Positions 8,139 to 16,200 of a DNA stretch of 23,488 bases are shown here, one piece after another. How positions within the stretch are numbered: position 1 is the stretch's first letter; each line of letters opens with the position of its first letter. The notes under the pieces were generated by a model. It was not told where the DNA came from, did no database searches, and worked only from the letters and a program-made list of their open reading frames with translations. This DNA is from JAAFHS01 sp031396505 (GTDB taxonomy: Bacteria; Pseudomonadota; Alphaproteobacteria; Rhodobacterales; Rhodobacteraceae), in NCBI GenBank assembly GCA_031396505.1, contig JANNKX010000066.1, forward strand, positions 1 to 23,488, in the 5' to 3' direction. Position numbers and translations under genes: made by a program.

Positions 8139-9361
8139 CACCCGATAACACGTCCGTCCTTTTTGAAGGTGCCACCGTCATTTTGCCTGGCGAGATGGCC
8201 CATGTCTCTGTCCGTGTCGAGGCCGGGCGCATCACCGGCCTTGACGCCCCGCGTGACGGCGCGCGCCTGATTGACGTGGGCGGCATGATCCTTGCCCCGG
8301 CCCTTGTAGACATCCATGGCGATGCGTTCGAACGTCAGATCATGCCACGGCCCGGCGTGACCTTGCCGCTGGATGCAGCGTTTCTTGAAACCGACCGCCA
8401 GCTTGCCGCCAATGGTATTGCGACCGCCTACCACGCGCTGACGCTGGGATGGGAGCCGGGCCTGCGTTCGGTCGGGACCGGCTGGCAGGTGTATGACACG
8501 CTCGCCCGGCTGGCGCCCCGGCTGACCGTCGAGAACCGTCTGCAACTGCGATGGGAGACGTTCTGCGTTGAAGCGATCCCGCTGATTGCGGCGGCCTTGT
8601 CGGGGCCGCTGACGCCGTCGATTGCCTTTAACGACCATACGAGCATGGCGCTTTTGCACCCCGATACGCCCCTGCAGGACAGGCCCTGTGACCACGATCC
8701 GGGCTTTCCGGTCACCGACATCGACAGCCCCGCCTTTGCCGCAAAGATGGCAGAACGCGCGAAACGCTCTCACATGTCGATCACAGCCTTTGTCGATTTG
8801 ATCCGCGATGTGTGGCAACGCCGCCCGCAGGTGCCAGGCTGGATCGCGAGCGTTGCAGCACTGGGTCACGCGGCGGGTGCGCCGATGCTCAGCCATGATG
8901 ACACGCAGGAGGAAACGCGTCGCTTTTTCCGTGATCAAGGCGCGCGTATTTCGGAGTTTCCGATGAACCGGCACACTGCGGATTTTGCCCGTGCGGGCGG
9001 CGACAGCATCGTGCTGGGCGCGCCCAACGCGGCACGCGGCGGCAGCCATTTGGGGTCGATCGGCGCGGCCGACATGGTCCGCGACGGGCTGTGCGACATT
9101 CTGGCGTCAGACTACTATTACCCGGCCATGTTGGCGGCCATCGCGCGCCTGAGCGCCGATGGCATTGGCCCGCTTGCGTCACTGTGGCCCTTGGTGTCGG
9201 CCAACCCGGCGCGTGCCTGTGGCCTGTCAGATCGCGGCCAGATCGCTGTCGGTTTGCGCGCGGATTTGGTCATCCTCGATTGGCCGGAAGGTGGCCTGCC
9301 CGCGATCCGACAGACGTGGATCGCCGGCCGCTGCGCCTATGCCGCGCGGCCGCAGGGGTGA
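8135..9361 (+). CDS. Orphan PhnM-like amidohydrolase
   Basis: The 408-residue protein belongs to the PhnM branch of the amidohydrolases. In C-P lyase operons PhnM removes diphosphate from alpha-D-ribose 1-methylphosphonate 5-triphosphate. Matching features are the metal motif DIHGD (59-63), MPRPGV (70-75), SHDD (253-256), GAPNAARGGSH (295-305) and SDYYYP (325-330), in the PhnM order. The ATG at 8135 is preferred to one 33 bases upstream because it gives the ATGA overlap with the methyltransferase and matches the usual PhnM N-terminus. No other C-P lyase gene is in the window, and the PhnM phrase DH-S/T-PGQRQ is replaced here by NDHTSMALLHPD (166-177). It is therefore probably a paralogue acting on another phosphoester or phosphoanhydride. 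I leave the symbol empty for that reason. Confidence 0.8.
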   Translation: MTPDNTSVLFEGATVILPGEMAHVSVRVEAGRITGLDAPRDGARLIDVGGMILAPALVDIHGDAFERQIMPRPGVTLPLDAAFLETDRQLAANGIATAYHALTLGWEPGLRSVGTGWQVYDTLARLAPRLTVENRLQLRWETFCVEAIPLIAAALSGPLTPSIAFNDHTSMALLHPDTPLQDRPCDHDPGFPVTDIDSPAFAAKMAERAKRSHMSITAFVDLIRDVWQRRPQVPGWIASVAALGHAAGAPMLSHDDTQEETRRFFRDQGARISEFPMNRHTADFARAGGDSIVLGAPNAARGGSHLGSIGAADMVRDGLCDILASDYYYPAMLAAIARLSADGIGPLASLWPLVSANPARACGLSDRGQIAVGLRADLVILDWPEGGLPAIRQTWIAGRCAYAARPQG

Positions 9362-9395
9362 TCGGCATGAGACGGATCCATGTGAACCTAGTGGT

Positions 9396-9418
9396 CCTGG
9401 CCAGGCGCAGGCGCGCCT
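9396..9418. terminator. Possible bidirectional terminator between convergent operons
   Basis: The 78-base gap between the PhnM-like stop and the arsJ stop holds the palindrome CCTGGCCAGG (9396-9405) overlapping a second inverted repeat AGGCGC/GCGCCT (9403-9418). Both are GC-rich and short, without T-runs. Position between two converging operons is the main support. Confidence 0.25.
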
Positions 9419-9439
9419 TAGCGGTCGCAGATGATCGGG

Positions 9440-10711
9440 TCACGCTTGCCGCAGTCGCGCCACCGCCCACCAGCTGAGCGCGGCCATGACGCCGGCAGTG
9501 GCGAGGCACAATGGCAGGCCGCCGAATTGGTAGCTGAGGCCGGAAAGGAGCGTGCCGATCAACCGGCCTGCGGCATTGGCCATGTAGTAAAAGCCGACAT
9601 CGCGGGTGATCCGCCGGGCATCGCCAAAGGCAAGGATCAGGTATGAATGGACCGAGGAGTTCACTGCAAAGACAAAGCCAAACAGCAACAGCCCGGCAAT
9701 CAGGGTGGCGGTGAGCGCCGGTGAAGGTGCGCCTGCCCAGAAGGCCGCAGCGGCGAGTGCAAAGGGAATTGGTACCAGAAGTCCGGCCCAGACGACGGCC
9801 TTGGCAACGGTCGTGGATTCGGGCTGGCCCTTTGCGCCCAGGATGCGTGGGGCGGCTGCCTGCACTGCGCCATAGGCGATGATCCAGACTGCCAGAAAGC
9901 TGCCGATCAGGAAGAAGGCCGCGCGCCGTCCCCCAGGTGTGCCGTCCGACAGCACCATCTGGAAATAGACCGGCACGCCGACGACGAACCACACGTCGCG
10001 CGCGCCAAACAGGAACATCCGGGCGAGGCTGAGGCGGTTGACCCGGGGGTCGTGCGACCGCCAGCCGCCCCAAGCCTCTTCGGCCTTGATCCTGCCGGGC
10101 AGGCCTGCGGGCAAGAACAGCACCACTGCGATCAGGATCACCGCCAGAATGAAGGCCATGCCCCAGATCGCGGTTTCGAACCCGGCAACGGCCAGCAAGG
10201 CCGCACCGAGGAAGAAACCGAGCCCCTTCACCGCATTCTTCGACCCAGTGAGCAGGGCGACCCAGCGGAACAGCCCGCCATCTTCTTTCGGGGCCAGTAG
10301 CTTGACGGCTGACTTTGACGACATCTTGGCGAGGTCCTTGGCCACCCCCGACACGCCCTGCACCGCCATCACGAAGGCGACCGAAGCTGCAACCCCCCAG
10401 GCTGGGTCAAGCTGCGCCAGCGCCACAAGGGCAGCCACCTGCAAGCCGAGCCCGGCATATAGCGTCGCGGCCAGACCGAAGCGGGCGGCAAGCCAGCCTG
10501 CAGCAAGGTTCGTGACGATTCCGGCAACTTCGTACAGCAGGAACAGCCAGGCCAGTTGCACCGGCGTGAAGCCGAGGCTGTTGAAATGCAGCAGCACCAG
10601 CATCCGTAGCGCGCCGTCCGACAGCATGAAAGCCCAGTAGGCCGCCGTCACCGCTGCATAGGCGCGCAGCGGGTTCGGCGGCGGAGTCGCCGGGGTTGCG
10701 GTGTCGGTCAC
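9440..10711 (-). CDS. arsJ: Organoarsenical exporter ArsJ (MFS)
   Basis: This 423-residue major-facilitator protein has about 12 hydrophobic segments and the ArsJ-like opening AAYWAFMLSDGALRMLVLLHF. Together with its GAPDH partner it exports 1-arseno-3-phosphoglycerate, which breaks down to arsenate outside the cell. I choose the GTG start at 10711 (protein VTDTATP...), because it overlaps the TGA of the GAPDH gene. The longer open frame to 10765 would read through the end of the GAPDH gene and adds a non-homologous N-terminus. The overlap implies translational coupling. The gene ends the arsRC-GAPDH-arsJ operon and converges on the phn operon. Confidence 0.85.
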   Translation of the reverse strand: MTDTATPATPPPNPLRAYAAVTAAYWAFMLSDGALRMLVLLHFNSLGFTPVQLAWLFLLYEVAGIVTNLAAGWLAARFGLAATLYAGLGLQVAALVALAQLDPAWGVAASVAFVMAVQGVSGVAKDLAKMSSKSAVKLLAPKEDGGLFRWVALLTGSKNAVKGLGFFLGAALLAVAGFETAIWGMAFILAVILIAVVLFLPAGLPGRIKAEEAWGGWRSHDPRVNRLSLARMFLFGARDVWFVVGVPVYFQMVLSDGTPGGRRAAFFLIGSFLAVWIIAYGAVQAAAPRILGAKGQPESTTVAKAVVWAGLLVPIPFALAAAAFWAGAPSPALTATLIAGLLLFGFVFAVNSSVHSYLILAFGDARRITRDVGFYYMANAAGRLIGTLLSGLSYQFGGLPLCLATAGVMAALSWWAVARLRQA

Positions 10712-11718
10712 ATCTGACCCGCAACCATACGGGTGATATCGGCCAGACGGCAGGCATAGCCCCACTCGTTGTCGTACCAGGCGTAGATCTTCACCTGCGT
10801 GCCGTTGATCACCATGGTTGATTGTGCGTCGATGATCGCAGACCGGGGGTCGTTGGTGTAATCTGACGACACAAGGGGCCGCACCTCATAGCCAAGGATG
10901 CCGTTCAGCGGACCGTCGGCGGCGGCCTTGAACAGGGCATTCACCTCCTCGACCGTCGTCGCTCGCTCCACTTCGAACACGCAATCGGTGATCGAGGCGT
11001 TGAGCAGCGGCACCCGGATGGCATGACCGTTCAAGCGGCCTTTCAGTTCGGGATAGATCAGCGTGATTGCCGTGGCCGATCCGGTGGTCGTCGGGATCAG
11101 GTTCAGCAGCGCCGACCGTGCGCGACGCATGTCCTTTGCGGGGCGGTCCACGATGGTCTGCGTATTGGTCACGTCATGGATCGTGGTGATCGAGCCGTGC
11201 TTGATGCCGATGCCTTCGTGGATCACCTTGACCACCGGCGCCAGGCAGTTGGTGGTGCAGGACGCGGCAGTGATCAGATGGTGCACGTCCGGCTCATAAA
11301 GGTGGTGGTTTACGCCGTAGACCAGATTCAATGCGCCGCTATCCTTTACCGGTGCGGAAACGACGACCTTTTTCACGCCCCCTGCATAGTAGGGTGCCAC
11401 CTTTTCCGCCGTCTTGAACACCCCGGTGCAGTCAACGACCAGATCAATACCAAGCGCCGCCAATGGCAGCGCCTCGATCGCCTTTTCATGGCACAGCCGG
11501 ATGCGCTGTCCGTTCAATGTCAGGCTGTCTGCCTCATGGCCGATGTCCGCCTTCCAGCGGCCATGGACCGAGTCGAACTCCATCAGCAGGGCGTGCTGTT
11601 CGGCATCGCCCATGGGATCGTTCAGCAACGCAATCTCGCCGCCCGCCCCTGTTTCAATCAGGTCGCGCAGCACGAGTTTACCGATCCGGCCAAAGCCGTT
11701 AAGGGCGATCCGGGCCAT
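10708..11718 (-). CDS. ArsJ-associated glyceraldehyde-3-phosphate dehydrogenase
   Basis: The 336-residue GAPDH has the NAD-binding start ALNGFGRIGK (5-14), Asp34 after strand 2, which fits NAD preference, and the active site SCTTNCLAP with Cys154. His of the GSITTIHDVTNTQ stretch completes the usual pair. In arsJ operons this enzyme uses arsenate in place of phosphate to form 1-arseno-3-phosphoglycerate, the substrate exported by ArsJ. The position between an arsenic regulator and arsJ, and a start 6 bases after the arsRC stop, support that role over a central glycolytic one. Catalysis is established for the family; the arsenate role is inferred from context. Confidence 0.88.
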   Translation of the reverse strand: MARIALNGFGRIGKLVLRDLIETGAGGEIALLNDPMGDAEQHALLMEFDSVHGRWKADIGHEADSLTLNGQRIRLCHEKAIEALPLAALGIDLVVDCTGVFKTAEKVAPYYAGGVKKVVVSAPVKDSGALNLVYGVNHHLYEPDVHHLITAASCTTNCLAPVVKVIHEGIGIKHGSITTIHDVTNTQTIVDRPAKDMRRARSALLNLIPTTTGSATAITLIYPELKGRLNGHAIRVPLLNASITDCVFEVERATTVEEVNALFKAAADGPLNGILGYEVRPLVSSDYTNDPRSAIIDAQSTMVINGTQVKIYAWYDNEWGYACRLADITRMVAGQM

Positions 11719-11724
11719 GCGCGT

Positions 11725-12573
11725 TCAGCCGCCGGCCTGGGAATCGGCACTGGCACCGATGCTGTCCACCTGCGCCTGCAAGGCAAGGCGACTGAGCGAT
11801 TCAAATGGCAATGCGACGAAAGCGGCAATCCGGCGGCGCAATGTGCCATAGGTCTGGGCAAAGACCAGTGCCTTTTCCGCGTCGGTCCCGGTTGCCTTGA
11901 CCGGGTCCGGCAAACCCCAGTGACCGGTAATCGGCTGTCCGGGCCATGGTGGGCATTCTTCAGCGGCGGCTGTGTCGCAGACGGTGAAGACAAAGTCCAT
12001 CGCAATGGCACCGGGTTGCTGGAATTCCGAGATGTGTTTTGACCGCAGTCCGGAAACATCATGCCCGTTGCGCAGCAGCACATCGAGCGCAAAGGGGTTC
12101 AGTTCGGTGTTGGGGCGGACACCTGCAGAAAAAGCCTGAAATTTTCCTTTGCCCAGATCGCGCAGCAGCGCCTCGGCAAAGATCGAACGGGCCGAGTTTC
12201 CCGAACAGATGAAGAGCACGTCAAAATCGGTATCCTGCATGGCAATCGCATCCTTCCAGGTTGCAAGAAACGGTGAGAGCAGATCGGGTCGTGCGCGACC
12301 GACGTCGAGGGCGAGATAGCCGATCAGCCCTTCGGTCATATCCAGATCGACCGCGTAATGCAGCGACCGCCCGCGCCGCGCGACCCGAACCAGACCTGAG
12401 GTAATCAAGGCAGCCAGATGGTGCGAGAGCGTGTTCTGTTTCAGCCCAAGTGCCGCCGCGATTTCTGTCGGCCGCACCCCCTGCGGGGCAAAGCGCATCA
12501 AAAGGCGAAAGACCGCAAGGCGATCTGCATGGCCAAGGCAGGAAAAGGCATGGGCGGCGCGTATCTGTTCCAT
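11725..12573 (-). CDS. ArsR-ArsC fusion: arsenic-type regulator joined to arsenate-reductase-like phosphatase domain
   Basis: The 282-residue protein joins two families. Residues 1-95 form an ArsR-type winged helix (HADRLAVFRLLMRF, recognition helix KQNTLSHHLAALITSGLV, wing RRGRSLHYAV). Residues 116-270 form a low-molecular-weight phosphatase/ArsC domain with the P-loop CSGNSARS (Cys123, Arg129), a Cys pair in FTVCDTAAAEEC (Cys199, Cys207) and the general-acid region GLPDP (Asp223). These are the three cysteines needed in thioredoxin-linked arsenate reductase. The regulator half lacks the CxC arsenic site of classic ArsR and has only Cys12. It heads the operon, with AGGAAG one base before the ATG, a short spacing. 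It probably controls the operon and reduces, or senses, arsenate. Confidence 0.87.
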   Translation of the reverse strand: MEQIRAAHAFSCLGHADRLAVFRLLMRFAPQGVRPTEIAAALGLKQNTLSHHLAALITSGLVRVARRGRSLHYAVDLDMTEGLIGYLALDVGRARPDLLSPFLATWKDAIAMQDTDFDVLFICSGNSARSIFAEALLRDLGKGKFQAFSAGVRPNTELNPFALDVLLRNGHDVSGLRSKHISEFQQPGAIAMDFVFTVCDTAAAEECPPWPGQPITGHWGLPDPVKATGTDAEKALVFAQTYGTLRRRIAAFVALPFESLSRLALQAQVDSIGASADSQAGG

Positions 12574-12608
12574 GCTTCCTGATTAAGGGAAGTAACCGCA
12601 GTCTGCCA

Positions 12609-12626
12609 GTGAACCTTTCATGACAG
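12609..12626 (-). promoter_or_regulatory. Pho-box-like site upstream of the arsenate operon
   Basis: Read leftward, the site is CTGTCAT-GAAA-GGTTCAC. The first half is a perfect PhoB half site, the second matches 4 of 7, and the spacer is the expected 4 bases. It ends 35 bases before the fusion gene start, with a candidate -10 (GTTACT/TTACTT) about 12 bases downstream. It suggests that phosphate starvation also induces arsenate resistance, but a match this degenerate in one half could be chance. Confidence 0.4.
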
Positions 12627-12661
12627 TGAGAGCGGAGATTGTGCGGACATCGTGCCAGATG

Positions 12662-12694
12662 TTCCGGCTGGCATCCTTGGCCGGAATGCCGGAA
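12662..12694 (-). terminator. Imperfect hairpin after putR
   Basis: TTCCGG (12662-12667) and GGCAT (12670-12674) pair with ATGCCGGAA (12686-12694) in an imperfect bulged stem 16 bases after the putR stop. No T-run follows. It could end putR transcription before the ars promoter. Confidence 0.25.
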
Positions 12695-12709
12695 TCTTGT
12701 TGACGCCCT

Positions 12710-13177
12710 TCATGGCGCATTTTCCTTGACGGCTTCCATCGCGACATAGGTCGAGGTGGAGGCGACATGGGGCAGTGCGGATATGCGTTCGCCCAAAATA
12801 CGGCGATAGGCCTGAATATCGGCGGTCCGCACTTTCAGAAGATAGTCAAATCGCGACGCGATCATATGGCATTGTTCAACCTCGGCGATCAGGACGACGG
12901 CCTTGTTGAAGGCGGCCAAGGCGGCCTCGCGCGTGTCTGACAGACGCACCTCAACAAAGGCGACATGGGCAAGGCCCATACGGATCGGATCAAGTTGGGC
13001 GCGATAACCGGTAATCACGCCGGTTTGCTCAAGCCGTTTCAGGTGGGCTTGGGTGGGCGATTTTGACAGCCCGATGCGGCGGGCAAGTTCAACGGCACTG
13101 ACGCGGCCATCGGTTTCAAGGATGCCCAGAATGGCGCGATCAAAGCGATCAAGGGAAGGGTCTTTTTGCATGTACAT
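12710..13177 (-). CDS. putR: Lrp/AsnC-family regulator, probable PutR
   Basis: The 155-residue protein has an N-terminal helix-turn-helix (LDRFDRAILGILETDGR, then VELARRIGLSKSPTQAHLKRLEQTGVI) and a C-terminal ligand-binding/oligomer domain (VAFVEVRLSD, CHMIASRFDYLLKVRTAD). It is divergent from putA, with 97 bases between the starts. In Rhodobacter the Lrp-type PutR activates putA in response to proline, so that role is assigned by context. Two starts are possible: ATG at 13177, or ATG at 13171, which has the better-spaced GAGA before it and would give 153 residues. Confidence 0.88.
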   Translation of the reverse strand: MYMQKDPSLDRFDRAILGILETDGRVSAVELARRIGLSKSPTQAHLKRLEQTGVITGYRAQLDPIRMGLAHVAFVEVRLSDTREAALAAFNKAVVLIAEVEQCHMIASRFDYLLKVRTADIQAYRRILGERISALPHVASTSTYVAMEAVKENAP

Positions 13178-13180
13178 TCT

Positions 13181-13190
13181 CGATTAATCG
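13181..13190. promoter_or_regulatory. Palindrome in the putR-putA intergenic region
   Basis: CGATTAATCG is a perfect 10-base palindrome with an AT-rich centre, 4 bases from the putR start and 84 bases from the putA start. Its place between an Lrp-type regulator and its likely target makes it a candidate half of a PutR operator. The match is short and I see no clear repeat of it nearby. Confidence 0.25.
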
Positions 13191-13274
13191 CACCTATCGC
13201 CTTCACTATTGCAGATACTCGGGAAAAAGACCTTAACAAATCCGTGTATGCTGCACCAAACGAAAGGTCATATC

Positions 13275-16200
13275 ATGCCGCGCGATACGCTTGCACCAAT
13301 GGACATCATTGAAACACACAGCCTTGCGGATGAAGGGGCATTGATCCGTGATCTGATCAACAAGGCAGGGTTGGATGCCGCTGCGCGCGCGCGCATCGTG
13401 GCGGCAGGGGCGGATCTGGTGCGGCGCATCCGGGGCAGTGCGAAGCCCGGGTTGATGGAGGTGTTTCTGGCGGAATACGGGCTGTCAACAGAGGAAGGGA
13501 TTTCGTTGATGTGCCTGGCCGAGGCGCTGCTGCGGGTGCCGGACGCGGATACGATGGATGCGCTGATCGAAGACAAGATCGCACCGGGTGACTGGGGGCG
13601 GCATCTGGGCAAATCGGCGTCGTCGTTGGTCAATGCGTCGACTTGGGCGCTGATGCTGACAGGTAAGGTGCTGGAGGATACCGACCGCGGGGTGGTCGGG
13701 CATCTGCGCGCTGCCGTAAAACGGCTGGGCGAACCGGTGATCCGGCGGGCGGTGGCGCAGGCGATGAAGGAAATGGGGCGGCAGTTCGTGCTGGGCGAGG
13801 ATATCCAGGCTGCCATGAAGCGCGCGCAGGAGCTGGAGGCGAAGGGATACACTTACAGCTATGACATGCTGGGGGAGGCGGCGCGGACCGAAGCCGACGC
13901 GCGGCGCTATCATCTGAGCTATTCAAAGGCGATCACGTCCATTGCAGGGGCGGCGCGGGGCAATGACATCCGCGCCAATCCGGGGATTTCGGTAAAGCTG
14001 TCCGCACTGCATCCGCGTTATGAGGTGGCCAAAGAGGCGCGCGTGATGGCGGAACTGGTGCCGCGGGTGCGCGCACTGGCGGGACTGGCAAAGGCGGCGG
14101 GGCTGGGCTTCAATATTGATGCGGAAGAGGCGGACAGGCTGGCGCTGTCGTGCCGGGTAATTGAGGCGGTGCTAGAGGACCCATCCTTGGCAGGATGGGA
14201 CGGGTTCGGCGTGGTGGTACAGGCCTATGGGCGGCGCGCGGGGGCGGTGATCGACTGGCTGTATGCGACGGCCACGCGGCTGGATCGGCGGATCATGGTG
14301 CGGCTGGTCAAGGGTGCGTATTGGGATGCCGAGGTCAAACGCGCGCAGGTGTTGGGGCTGGACAGCTTTCCGGTGTTCACGCGCAAGCAGGCGACGGATG
14401 TCTCCTATATTGCCAATGCGAAAAAGCTGCTGGGTATGACAGACCGGATTTACCCGCAGTTTGCGACGCATAACGCGCATACGGTCGCGGCCGTGCTGGC
14501 GCTCGCGGATGACTCGATGCGTTTCGAGTTTCAACGGCTGCATGGCATGGGCGAGCGGTTGCATGATCTTGTTTTGACGGATGGCGGCACGCGCTGCCGG
14601 ATTTATGCGCCTGTGGGGGCACATCGGGATTTGCTGGCGTACCTCGTGCGGCGGTTGTTGGAAAACGGGGCGAATTCGTCATTCGTGAACCAGATCGTCG
14701 ATGAGGAGGTGCCGCCTGATGTGGTGGCGGCCTGTCCGTTGACCGCGATGGAAACGCTGGTCTTGCCGAACCCGACGCTGCCTGCGGGGCCTGCGATTTT
14801 TGGTGCGCGGGTGAATGCGCGGGGTTGGGATCTGACGGATGCGGGGGATCTGGCCGCGATTGCGGCGGCGCGCGGGCCGTCGCAGGCCGCGTCTTTTGCG
14901 GCGGGGCCAGTTCTGGCTGGCCCGGTCGGTGCGGCGAGTGCCGCACACGCGGGCCACCCCGTGCTGAACCCGGCAACGGGGGATGTTGTGGGCCATGTGG
15001 TGCAGGCGTCGGATGCACAGGTAGTGCAAGCACTGACAAATGCCGCACGGTGGGATGCACCGGCCAATGTGCGGGCGGCGGCCTTGCTGCGCGCGGCGGA
15101 TTTGTACCAAGCGGCTTACGGGGGGATCGTTGCGCTGCTGGCGCGCGAAGCTGGCAAGACACTGGCCGATGCGGTGGCCGAGTTGCGTGAGGCGGTGGAT
15201 TTCCTGCGCTATTACGCGGCAGAGGCCGAGGGCCTTGCGGCACCGGAGCGGGGGGTGTTCGCCTGTATCAGCCCCTGGAATTTCCCGCTGGCGATTTTCA
15301 CCGGACAGATTGCGGCGGCCTTGGCGGCGGGCAATGGCGTGATTGCCAAACCTGCAGAGCAGACACCGCTGATTGCGGCACTGGCGACAGACCTGCTGCA
15401 CCGCGCAGGCGTGCCGATCACCGCGTTGCAGTTCCTGCCTGGCGACGGGGCCACGGTGGGGGCGGCCCTGTCACGCAGCCCGGCGATTGACGGGATTGCG
15501 TTTACCGGATCGACCGAGACGGCAAAGTTGATCCGCGCCGCGATGGCCGCGCATTTGTCGCCCACCGCCCCACTGATCGCGGAAACAGGCGGTCTGAATG
15601 CGATGGTAGTCGATAGCACGGCCTTGCCCGAACAGGCGGTGCGCGATGTGATTGCATCATCGTTCCAATCGGCAGGGCAACGCTGTTCGGCGCTGCGCTG
15701 CCTGTATCTGCAGGAAGACGTGGCCCCGCACATCGAGGCGATGCTGCTGGCCGCGATGGATGATCTGGCGCCGGGCGATCCGTGGAATTTGGCGACGGAT
15801 ATCGGCCCGGTGATTGATACGCAGGCGCAGACAGACATCATGAACTATATCGCGGTTGCACAGGCGGACGGCCGGGTGTTGAAATCCATGGCCGTGCCAC
15901 CTATCGGCACCTTTGTCGCGCCAACGGTGATCCGCGTGACGGGGATTGCGGACATGCCGCGCGAAATCTTTGGCCCCGTCCTGCACATCGCGCATTTCAA
16001 GGCGCGCGATTTGACCCAGGTCATCGACGATATCAATGCGACAGGCTACGGGCTGACGTTCGGGTTGCATACGCGGATCGATGACCGCGTGCAGCAGGTG
16101 ATGGAACGGCTGCGGGTGGGCAATGCCTATGTCAACCGCAACCAGATCGGGGCTGTCGTGGGCAGCCAGCCCTTTGGCGGTGAGGGGCTTTCGGGTACCG

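Noticed and set aside
11023..12042. Rightward open frame of 339 codons across the GAPDH and ArsR-ArsC genes
   Set aside because: It crosses the boundary of two well-supported genes on the other strand and resembles no family.
12575..12592. CTTCC-N8-GGAAG inverted repeat before the ArsR-ArsC start, as an operator
   Set aside because: Arms of 5 bases overlapping the ribosome binding site are too short to call; one arm is simply the Shine-Dalgarno complement.
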